Shown here: piece by piece, positions 5,188 through 10,918 of the stretch
Numbering within the stretch: position 1 is the first letter of the stretch
Layout: each line of letters opens with the position of its first letter
Source: UBA1822 sp963634795
GTDB lineage: Bacteria; Bacillota; Negativicutes; Veillonellales; Dialisteraceae
Length of the DNA: 12,033 nucleotides
Assembly (NCBI GenBank): GCA_963634795.1
Contig: CAVHDO010000040.1
Span: 1 to 12,033, forward strand
Direction of reading: 5' to 3'
Program-made: the position numbers and the translations under genes
Notes under the pieces: generated by a model
What the model was told of the DNA's origin: nothing
Database searches by the model: none
The model's input: only the letters and a program-made list of their open reading frames with translations

Positions 5188-6056
5188 GTGCCGAGAGCGG
5201 CGCGAAGGTCCTGACGGAGTGGGCGACGCCCCATGTCGGATTGTCGCTGGCCGTGGATGAGATTCTTTGCGACGAGAAGACGCCGTTTCAACATATTCAA
5301 ATCGCCGAATCGAAGCAGTACGGGCGCCTGCTCGTCTTGGACGGCGTGTTTCAGACGTCGGTGAAGGATGAGTGGACGTACCACGAAATGATCGCGCATG
5401 TGCCGCTCATGCTGCATCCGCGGCCGGAGCGCGTGCTGATTATCGGTGGCGGCGACGGCGGCGTGGCGCGGGAAGTGTGTCGGCACGAATGTGTGACGCA
5501 GGTGGATATGTGTGAAATCGACGGTCGCGTCATCGAGTTGTCGAAACAATATTTCCCGACGATTGCGAAAGTCCTTTTGAATCCGCCGGAGAAATTGCGC
5601 GTGCATGTCGGCGACGGGATTGCTTTCACGGCGGGCGTGAAGGATTTTTACGACGTGATTATCATCGATTGCTCCGATCCCATCGGCCCCGGTGAAGGGC
5701 TTTTTACGCGGGAATTTTACCAAAGCGCGAAGGAAGCGCTTCGCTCGGACGGCCTGATTGTCCAGCAAAGCGAATCGCCCATTGTGCAGCAGCACTTGGT
5801 GCATGAGATTTACAGCGCGATGAAGGACGTTTTCCCCATCGTGCGCTGCTATCTGGCCGGCGTCCCGATTTATCCGGAATGCATGCACAGTTTCATGCTG
5901 GCGAGCAAGAAATACGATCCGCTGACGCAGGAAACCAAACGGGAAGCGCCGCAGCCGATGCGCTATTACAATCAAGGTCTCCAAAAAAGCGCCTTCGTCC
6001 TTCCGAATTACGTGAAGGATTGCCTTTTGGGGAGAGGGAATTGTTTTGAGGAATGA
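5184..6056 (+). CDS. speE: Polyamine aminopropyltransferase (spermidine synthase)
   Basis: A 290-residue cytosolic enzyme that transfers aminopropyl from decarboxylated S-adenosylmethionine to putrescine, giving spermidine. The N-terminal beta-domain carries HIQIAESKQYGRLLVLDGVFQ and WTYHEMIAHV. The nucleotide-binding motif is GGGDGG at residues 88-93. The catalytic-loop motif is DCSDPIGPGEGLF, with D162 and D165 as the expected acidic residues. The C-terminal region (MRYYNQGLQKSAFVLPNYV) and length are normal for the SpeE family. It overlaps divIVA by 4 bp and has only a weak GGGGAAA upstream, so it is probably translated by re-initiation. No S-adenosylmethionine decarboxylase or putrescine gene is in the window. 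Confidence 0.95.
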   Translation: MSAESGAKVLTEWATPHVGLSLAVDEILCDEKTPFQHIQIAESKQYGRLLVLDGVFQTSVKDEWTYHEMIAHVPLMLHPRPERVLIIGGGDGGVAREVCRHECVTQVDMCEIDGRVIELSKQYFPTIAKVLLNPPEKLRVHVGDGIAFTAGVKDFYDVIIIDCSDPIGPGEGLFTREFYQSAKEALRSDGLIVQQSESPIVQQHLVHEIYSAMKDVFPIVRCYLAGVPIYPECMHSFMLASKKYDPLTQETKREAPQPMRYYNQGLQKSAFVLPNYVKDCLLGRGNCFEE

Positions 6057-6170
6057 GAGAGAGATGAGAGGCTGAGCCGGGAGCGTTTTTTCCTACGGAG
6101 GCGGAGGAGACAGAAAGCCGATTGCTGATAGAGATGAGGGGGCATAGCGTCTGTTGTTTTTAAGTTTGGC
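6057..6170. other. Non-coding stretch between speE and repeat copy 4
   Basis: No gene is seen. GAGATGAGAGG near the start (6064-6074) mirrors the sequence after the ylmH stop. A T6 run at 6086-6091 follows only a weak GGCTGAGCC hairpin, so I do not call a terminator. Confidence 0.45.
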
Positions 6171-6485
6171 GGCAGGCGGGAGAAAGTTAGCAATTAGCAA
6201 TGAGCAGTTAGCAGTTCAGGTGCGCGCTTCGCGCGATTTTTTATAAAATGCGGCCGGAGGCCGCCACTTGCCAGCCCTCTTCAGGAAGAGGGTGGCGCGA
6301 AGCGCCGGGTGATGGAAAAAGCCAGGAGTACAAAGCAAAGTACCGGAGGCCGCCACAAATTTAGCCTTCCTTTGGAGGAAGGTGGCGCGAAGCGCCGGAT
6401 GATGGGACGCCGAAGGCGTGTAGAAAAAATGTCGCGAAGCGACACCGCTAAAGTCTGATGTCTGACGTCTGATTGTCTGACGTCT
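6171..6485 (+). repeat. Composite palindromic repeat, copy 4 (complete, with left flank)
   Basis: GGCAGGCGGGAGA (6171-6183) leads into the TTAGCAR array (6185-6218), then the double hairpin (6223-6264). Next is CCCTCTT-CAGG-AAGAGGG with GGCGC-GAA-GCGCC and GGGTGATGG. A linker follows that contains a second ACCGGAGGCCGCCAC copy, then CCTTCCTTTGGAGGAAGG with GGCGC-GAA-GCGCC and ATGATGGG. The element ends with CGCC-GAA-GGCG, TGTCGC-GAA-GCGACA and the GTCTGAC array to 6485. Compared with copy 3, the GCCC/GGGC stem is replaced by GGCGC/GCGCC, a paired change. Confidence 0.9.
6223..6264. terminator. Bidirectional terminator-shaped double hairpin in repeat copy 4
   Basis: CGCGC-TTC-GCGCG (6223-6235) is followed by A and six T's (6237-6242), a convincing intrinsic terminator for divIVA–speE. 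TATAAAAT then leads to GCGGCC-GGA-GGCCGC (6250-6264), which would act on the minus strand. This is the best-formed of the four double hairpins. Confidence 0.55.
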
Positions 6486-6547
6486 CAAGCACCGATGTCG
6501 CCCAAAAGCCAGCAAGAACAATGAGTATTTTTTACAGGAGGGAAATT

Positions 6548-7804
6548 ATGAGCTATAGTGTAGCCGCCGTGCAGGCGAAGGGGAAGAGCGCCGAGGACAA
6601 TATTTTTGCAGCGAACAATCGCGCGACCGCTTTGGCCGATCAGATTGGGAAAGAAAATGTCATCAACGGGACCGTCGGCTCCATTTTGGACGAAAACGGT
6701 GACCTCGTCATGCTCGAAGTCATCCAGCGCGCGTATAAACGCCTCACGCCGCGTGAAATTGCCGCGTACCCGCCGATTCAGGGCTATCCAGATTATCTCG
6801 AAGCCTGCCTCTCGCAATGCTTCGGCGAATCTCGGCCCGTAGGATACATCCGCGCCGTTTCCACACCCGGCGGCACCGGCGGCCTGCACCATGCCGTGCA
6901 CAACTATTCCTCCCCGGGCGACGAAGTCCTCATGACCGATTGGCATTGGGGCGCTTACGACAGCGTCATGATTGACGCCGGCCGCAAGCCGCGCACCTTC
7001 TCCTTCCTCACCGAAGACGGCCATTTCAATCTGGAAAGCTTCAAGGAAAACGTTTCCGAACTCGTCGCGAAACAGTACAATACCGTCATCATTCTGAACG
7101 GCATCGCCAATAACCCCACCGGCTATTGCATGACGGACGACGAATGGGGCGCCGTCGCCGATTTCTGCGCGAAAGTCGTCGAAGGAAAAGACAAAAACGT
7201 CATCCTCGTCGCCGACATCGCGTATCTCGACTACAGCGGCGAGAAACAGGCGTGCCGTCGTTTCTTCAAGAAATTTGAAAACCTGCCGAAAAACGTCCTC
7301 GTCCTCATTCCCTACACGCTCTCCAAAGGCTTCACCCTCTACGGCCAGCGCATGGGCGCGCTCATCTGCGTCACCCAGGACGAAAGCGTCGCGCAGGAAT
7401 TTGTGGACATCAACCAATACAGCAGCCGCGCTTGCTGGTCAAATTGCAACGGCGCCGCGATGAAAGCGATGGCCTCCATCTGCAAAAATCCGGATGAACT
7501 CAAAGAGCTCGACGCCGAGCGCGCGAAATATTACAAACTCATTCAGGAGCGCGCCGCGATTTTCATGAAAGAAGCCGACGCCGCGGGATTGAAATACGTC
7601 CCCTACATCTCCGGTTTTTTCATCACCCTCCCCATGGAAGGCGCGAAACAGGTCTGTGACCTTCTGGAGAAACGCGACCGCATCTTCCTCGTCCCCCTCA
7701 AAAAAGGCATCCGCCTCGCCGTCTGCTCCGTCTCGAAGCCGAAAATCACCGGCCTCGCCGCGAAGATTGCCGAAGCAGTGAAAGAAACGGGCGCGAAGCA
7801 GTAA
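6548..7804 (+). CDS. Class I/II PLP-dependent aminotransferase (aspartate/aromatic type)
   Basis: A 418-residue cytosolic fold-type I aminotransferase. The substrate is probably an aromatic or dicarboxylic amino acid with 2-oxoglutarate, but the exact one cannot be read from sequence. Residues seen: STPGGTGGLHHAV (phosphate-binding turn), DWHWGAYDSV, NPTG at 189-192, D223 and Y226 in VADIAYLDY, PLP lysine K260 in LSKGFTLYGQRMG, and carboxylate-binding R389 in GIRLAV. The SKGFTLYGQR block resembles the aspartate/tyrosine aminotransferase subgroup. ATG 6548 is preceded 5 nt upstream by AGGAGGG (6536-6542); earlier in-frame ATGs at 6473 and 6521 lie before that site. From about base 6720 codons end mostly in C, unlike the other plus-strand genes. 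It is monocistronic, between repeat copy 4 and a strong terminator. Confidence 0.9.
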   Translation: MSYSVAAVQAKGKSAEDNIFAANNRATALADQIGKENVINGTVGSILDENGDLVMLEVIQRAYKRLTPREIAAYPPIQGYPDYLEACLSQCFGESRPVGYIRAVSTPGGTGGLHHAVHNYSSPGDEVLMTDWHWGAYDSVMIDAGRKPRTFSFLTEDGHFNLESFKENVSELVAKQYNTVIILNGIANNPTGYCMTDDEWGAVADFCAKVVEGKDKNVILVADIAYLDYSGEKQACRRFFKKFENLPKNVLVLIPYTLSKGFTLYGQRMGALICVTQDESVAQEFVDINQYSSRACWSNCNGAAMKAMASICKNPDELKELDAERAKYYKLIQERAAIFMKEADAAGLKYVPYISGFFITLPMEGAKQVCDLLEKRDRIFLVPLKKGIRLAVCSVSKPKITGLAAKIAEAVKETGAKQ

Positions 7805-7822
7805 AAATTTTATCAAGGAAAT

Positions 7823-7858
7823 AAAAAAATCGATCGGAGCTTTTCCGGTCGATTTTTT
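7823..7858. terminator. Strong intrinsic terminator, probably bidirectional
   Basis: Stem AATCGATCGGA / TCCGGTCGATT (one T-G wobble) with a 5-nt loop GCTTT. A T6 run follows on the right (7853-7858) and an A7 run precedes on the left. It ends the aminotransferase transcript 19 bp past the stop. Its A-run also makes it usable by the minus-strand permease at 8067-9041. Confidence 0.88.
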
Positions 7859-7880
7859 ATTGTGAATTTTGAGAGGAAAC

Positions 7881-8060
7881 GGTGGCCGCTGTCCGTGGTC
7901 CGTTCACCGTTTACCGTTCGTCATGCCGCATGAAAACCAAAGCGCTCACGCTATCAAGCCTTTACAAGCCTTTCAACCCTTTTCAAGCCTACCGCTCATC
8001 ACCCCGCATGAAAACCAAAGCGCTCACGCACGGATAACGGTCAACGGACAACGGCAAACC
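7881..8060. repeat. Second-type repeat region with 25-bp direct repeat
   Basis: The ends are CCGTT/ACCG-type short tandems. The left end (7891-7919) reads GTCCG, GTTCACC, GTTTACCG, and the right end (8031-8060) reads CGGATAACGG, TCAACGG, ACAACGG; these are mutually inverted. Inside are two identical 25-bp copies (7926-7950 and 8004-8028, starting CCGCATGAAAACC). Between them is a CAAGCCTTT tandem (7954-7990). The CAAGCCTTT array is the reverse complement of the AAAGGCTTG array at 10501-10540, so this is the same family in opposite orientation. No gene is seen in this 260-bp gap. Confidence 0.8.
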
Positions 8061-8066
8061 GTTTCC

Positions 8067-9041
8067 TTAAATCGGGAATAAAATGCGGGCGGCGTAGATG
8101 ACGAGGGTCATGGTGACGGTGCTGGCGAAGGTGCTCATCATGACGAGCTCGGTCGCGAAGTCGACGTTGTTTTTGAATTCGACGGCGAAGAGGACGGAAT
8201 TGACGGCAGAGGGGACGGAGCTCATGATGAGGAGGGTCTGGGCGGTGACGGAGGAGAAGCCGGTGCCGAAGGTGTCCCAGAGGAGGATGAGGGTGGCGCA
8301 GATGACAGGGCCTCCGACGAGACGGACGAAGGCGCCGAGCCAAGAGTCTTTGTTTGCAAAGGAAATTTTGCTGCGGTGAATTTGCATGCCGAGTGACATC
8401 ATGACGATGGCGACGAGGGCTTTGGCGCAGTTTTCAAAAATGGGCCAGACGGGTGTCGCGGTCATATCGAATCCGATGGCTTTGACGAAGAAGACGGAGA
8501 GGAGTGTGTAGAGGACGGGCATGTGGAGAATGGTGAGGCACGCGTCGCGGGTCGTGAGTCGTCCTTTTCCGGCTTGGTAGAAACCGAGGGTATTCAGGAA
8601 GAGGTTCATTTGGACGAGTGTCATGGTCGCGGCGGCGGAGGCTTCGGGAAGGTAGGGGGCGTTTCCGCCGACGAGGAAGGGGGCGTTTGTGAAAATGAGG
8701 GCAATCATGGCGATGCCGATATTTCCGTTATTGGAAAACATGGTGCCGTTTTTGAAAGCTTCGGTCTTGCAGCCGTCCCAGCCGCGGAGTTTCCCAATTA
8801 TATTGCCGATGAGTCCGATGATGCCCATTTGGATGCAGCAGAAGAGGAAGACGTTCAGCAGGTTGAGGTCAATTTTGGCGCAGTAAATGCTGTAGAAAAT
8901 GAAGCAGGGCAAAATGAGGTAGAATGTGAGCTTCGTGAGGGTATTGACGTCCAACGAAAATTTCCGATCCATGAGGTAGCCGATGATGACGAAGACGAGG
9001 AGGGGAAGGATGTTGTCTGTGATGATGTGAAGAAAGGCCAT
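8067..9041 (-). CDS. AEC-family permease (first paralogue)
   Basis: A 324-residue integral inner-membrane transporter of the auxin efflux carrier (AEC) family, which in bacteria includes malate/malonate and other carboxylate or amino-acid permeases. Substrate is unknown. About ten hydrophobic segments are visible, starting ILPLLVFVIIGYL and LTFYLILPCFIFYSIY. The family's broken-helix motif appears as SNNGNIG (residues 103-109). The protein ends AARILFPI. The start is ATG at 9041, with AAGGA on the minus strand (9049-9053) 7 nt upstream. It is convergent with the aminotransferase and uses C-ending codons. The other AEC protein shares its whole layout. Confidence 0.92.
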   Translation of the reverse strand: MAFLHIITDNILPLLVFVIIGYLMDRKFSLDVNTLTKLTFYLILPCFIFYSIYCAKIDLNLLNVFLFCCIQMGIIGLIGNIIGKLRGWDGCKTEAFKNGTMFSNNGNIGIAMIALIFTNAPFLVGGNAPYLPEASAAATMTLVQMNLFLNTLGFYQAGKGRLTTRDACLTILHMPVLYTLLSVFFVKAIGFDMTATPVWPIFENCAKALVAIVMMSLGMQIHRSKISFANKDSWLGAFVRLVGGPVICATLILLWDTFGTGFSSVTAQTLLIMSSVPSAVNSVLFAVEFKNNVDFATELVMMSTFASTVTMTLVIYAARILFPI

Positions 9042-9066
9042 AATGAAATCCTTAATTAATACAGAG

Positions 9067-9089
9067 GCACGGCTTTTTGCGTGCTTTTT
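9067..9089 (+). terminator. Terminator-like hairpin in the leader of the first AEC gene
   Basis: GCACG-(8 nt)-CGTGC (9067-9084) followed by TTTTTGTTTT on the plus strand. It would stop plus-strand transcription entering from the permease region. On the minus strand it is a hairpin within the 5' leader, about 25 nt ahead of the ribosome binding site. Confidence 0.4.
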
Positions 9090-9091
9090 GT

Positions 9092-9120
9092 TTTATAGAG
9101 GTCGAGATGTTAGCGTGTAA
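9092..9120 (-). promoter_or_regulatory. Putative promoter of the first AEC gene
   Basis: On the minus strand there is TATAAA (9097-9092), 17 bp downstream of TTACAC (9120-9115). The -10 is good and the -35 poor. It gives a leader of about 45 nt. Confidence 0.4.
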
Positions 9121-9145
9121 TCGGCTTATATGTCAGGCAGGATTG

Positions 9146-9363
9146 AGACATCAGACGTCAGATGGTCAGACGTCAGACGACGTGCTTGAATTTTTATTCA
9201 GGCTCATGAATCCGATTAGTGATTGACAGTTCAGGTGTGTGCTTCATGTGATTTTTATAAATGCGGCGGAGCGCCGAGTGATGAGATGCCGAAGGCGTAT
9301 ACAAAAATGTCGCGAAGCGACACCGATAAAGTCTGATATCTGATGTCTGATTGTCTGATGTCT
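9146..9363. repeat. Composite palindromic repeat, copy 5 (deleted, flanked by inverted end arrays)
   Basis: The right side reads as a shortened element: TTCAGGTGTGTGC (array remnant and degenerate hairpin), ATTTTTATAAATGCGGC, then directly GGCGGAGCGCC, ATGCCGAAGGCGT, TGTCGC-GAA-GCGACA and a GTCTGAT array (9330-9363). The whole CCCTCTT/AAGAGGG block is missing. The left side (9146-9179) is the GTCTGAC array in reverse complement (TCAGACGTCAGA), so the two arrays face each other. It fills most of the 371-bp gap between the two AEC genes. Confidence 0.82.
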
Positions 9364-9377
9364 TTGGCAACAAAGTC

Positions 9378-9388
9378 GCACGAAGTGC
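9378..9388. repeat. GCAC-GAA-GTGC mini-hairpin
   Basis: An isolated palindrome of the same triloop design as the composite repeats, 25 bp downstream of the stop of the second AEC gene. It has no T run, so I do not call it a terminator. Confidence 0.5.
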
Positions 9389-9412
9389 AGTATGTCGATC
9401 TTGATTCTCCTT

Positions 9413-10372
9413 TCATACCGGAAACAGAATTCGAGCCAGGTAGATGGCGCCGGTCATGGTGAGGAGGCTGGCGATGGTGTTTGTGATGGTGATTTGCGCG
9501 GCGAAGTCCGGATGGTTTCCGTATTCGGCGGCGTACATGACGATGGTGAAGCTCGCCGGGATGGAGGAGACGATGAAGAAAATCTGGGAGGCGACGGGTG
9601 AAAAGTCGCCGCAGGCGAGGATGCCGCAGGAAACGGCGGGGGCGACGAGGAGTTTGAGGGCGGTGGAAACGAGGACGGTCCCGGTGGGGCGGCGGATTTT
9701 CGCGCGGTGCAGATTGATGCCGACAATCAGTGTGACGAGGATGATGAAAGCGCCGGAGAAATGTTCCAGGACGGGCCAGAGCGGCGTGCCGGAAATGTCT
9801 CCTTCCGCATATTGGACGAGGAGCCCGGCGATGGCGGCGTAGAGAGCGGGCATTTTATAAATGTAGGAGAAAAGCGCCGTGCCGGAGATGTGAGCGGACC
9901 GGATGCGCGCCGCCGCGATGATATTCACCGCGATGTTCAAAAGAATCATGAGGAGAATGACGTCGCCCATGGCTTCGGTGAGATACGGCGCTTCGTCGCC
10001 GATGGCGTAGGGGGGATGGCTGTAAATGAAAACGGTGAGGGCGCTGCCGATATTTCCTGCATTGGAATAGGTGCAGGCGGCGCGGAAAATACTGCTCTCG
10101 CCGCGGCCGAGGCCGAGGAAACGGGCGACGAAAAAGGAAATCGCCGACATGGAGACGAGAAGGAAAATTTCGGCTATGACGAGCTGCCAAGATTCGGATC
10201 CCGGGCGGTATCGCACCATGGAGAAGAAAATAAAGCTGGGCAGCACGACGTAGATGACGAGTTTGTTGAATGTGGGAAGGTCGAGATGAAATTTCGTGTC
10301 CAGCCAAAATCCGACTCCGATAAAAAAGAGGAGCGGCAGGACGTCGTAGCAAAGAATGGAAAGTACGGACAT
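9413..10372 (-). CDS. AEC-family permease (second paralogue)
   Basis: A 319-residue membrane transporter of the AEC family, substrate unknown. It shares the layout of the other copy: VLPLLFFIGVGFWLDTKFHLDL at the N-terminus (the other has a matching DRKFSLDV), the SNAGNIG motif again at residues 103-109, a late DFAAQITITNTIASLLTM segment and an end in LARILFPV. The two are clearly paralogues but well diverged. The start is ATG at 10372, with AAGGA on the minus strand (10379-10383) 6 nt upstream. It has its own promoter, so the two permeases are probably separate transcription units despite the same orientation. Confidence 0.92.
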   Translation of the reverse strand: MSVLSILCYDVLPLLFFIGVGFWLDTKFHLDLPTFNKLVIYVVLPSFIFFSMVRYRPGSESWQLVIAEIFLLVSMSAISFFVARFLGLGRGESSIFRAACTYSNAGNIGSALTVFIYSHPPYAIGDEAPYLTEAMGDVILLMILLNIAVNIIAAARIRSAHISGTALFSYIYKMPALYAAIAGLLVQYAEGDISGTPLWPVLEHFSGAFIILVTLIVGINLHRAKIRRPTGTVLVSTALKLLVAPAVSCGILACGDFSPVASQIFFIVSSIPASFTIVMYAAEYGNHPDFAAQITITNTIASLLTMTGAIYLARILFPV

Positions 10373-10425
10373 GGTGAATCCTTTCGTATATCGCGGGCAA
10401 TTTTGCGCCGTTGCGTTTTATTTCT

Positions 10426-10450
10426 TATAGTACGGTACAGTATAGTACAG
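10426..10450 (-). promoter_or_regulatory. Possible operator: 10-bp-spaced direct repeats
   Basis: On the minus strand the sequence reads CTGTACTATA, CTGTACCGTA, CTATA: two and a half repeats with exactly one helical turn between them. They overlap the -10 box and start site of the second AEC gene. This spacing suits cooperative binding of a regulator on one DNA face. No regulator gene is adjacent. Confidence 0.4.
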
Positions 10451-10467
10451 AGAGAAAAATTTATCAA
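10439..10467 (-). promoter_or_regulatory. Sigma-70-type promoter of the second AEC gene
   Basis: Minus-strand TTGATA (10467-10462) and TATACT (10444-10439) are separated by exactly 17 bp, with an AT-rich spacer. This is the best promoter in the window. Transcription would start near 10432, giving a leader of about 60 nt. Confidence 0.7.
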
Positions 10468-10500
10468 ATGGGATAGAGGACGGAGATGGGAAGCGGGTTG

Positions 10501-10540
10501 AAAAAGCTTGAAAAGGCTTGAAAAGGCTTGAAAGGCTTGA
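10501..10540 (+). repeat. 10-bp tandem array AAAAGGCTTG
   Basis: Four consecutive units: AAAAAGCTTG, AAAAGGCTTG, AAAAGGCTTG, AAAGGCTTGA. Single units recur at each later boundary (10664-10680 and 10808-10822). The inverted counterpart is at 7954-7990. Confidence 0.85.
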
Positions 10541-10826
10541 TGGGGTGTCACAGGAGAAGCGATTTTGGCACTCTGTGCGACCGTGGACCGTTTACCGAGC
10601 GTGAGGAAGCCGATGTTCATCCGTATGAGTGGCGGCAGACGGATAACGGATAACGGGGTAATTGGCTTGAAAGGCTTGATGGGGTGTCGCAGGAGAAGCG
10701 CTTTTGGCACCCTGTGCGACCGTGGACCGTTTACCGCGCGTGAGTAAGTCGATGTTCACACGTATGAGTGGCGGTAGACGGATAACGGGCAACGGATAAC
10801 GGTAATTGGGTTGAAAAGCTTGAGGG
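10525..10826 (+). repeat. Tandem duplication, about 139-144 bp per unit, with partial third unit
   Basis: Unit 1 is 10525-10663, unit 2 is 10664-10807 and a truncated third begins at 10808. Each unit runs: GGCTTGAAAGGCTTGATGGGG; a GTCRCAGGAGAAGCG...TGTGCGAC imperfect hairpin; CGTGGACCGTTTACCG; a GTGAG...GATGTTCA...CGTATGAGTGGCGG block; and a GGATAACGG short tandem. Unit 2 has one more 6-bp GGATAACGG-type step, which accounts for the longer period. No gene is seen between 10373 and 10918; this array and the two promoters fill it. Confidence 0.88.
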
Positions 10827-10856
10827 GGCGCCGCGCGGGGTTTCTTGCGCTTCATA

Positions 10857-10865
10857 TGGTATAAT
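10857..10865 (+). promoter_or_regulatory. Extended -10 promoter of the zeta-toxin-family gene
   Basis: TGG followed by a perfect TATAAT (10860-10865) forms an extended -10; no -35 of quality is seen. Transcription would start near 10872, giving a leader of about 47 nt. The same promoter style precedes yggS. Confidence 0.6.
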
Positions 10866-10918
10866 AAATAGAAATATATGAAACGGAAACTTGTCGGCAG
10901 GGAAAGGATGCGATATCA

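Noticed and set aside
4704..5984. 426-residue minus-strand open frame across divIVA and speE
   Set aside because: It spans two confident genes in antisense and shows no domain or ribosome binding site; a codon-bias artefact.
6485..7417. 310-residue minus-strand open frame across the aminotransferase
   Set aside because: It was worth a look because of the skew flip, but the plus frame has all PLP-enzyme motifs and the antisense product resembles nothing.
7869..8081. 70-residue plus-strand frame with an internal repeat
   Set aside because: The internal protein repeat is just the 25-bp DNA direct repeats; no start signals.
8523..9059. 178-residue plus-strand open frame antisense to the first AEC gene
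   Set aside because: Asp/Glu/Gly-rich shadow of a membrane protein.
9707..10501. 264-residue plus-strand open frame antisense to the second AEC gene
   Set aside because: Acidic low-complexity shadow, no ribosome binding site; runs into the promoter repeats.
10501..10826. Tandem array considered as a replication origin with iterons
   Set aside because: No replication initiator gene nearby and the surrounding genes are chromosomal; the same units occur near 7881-8060.
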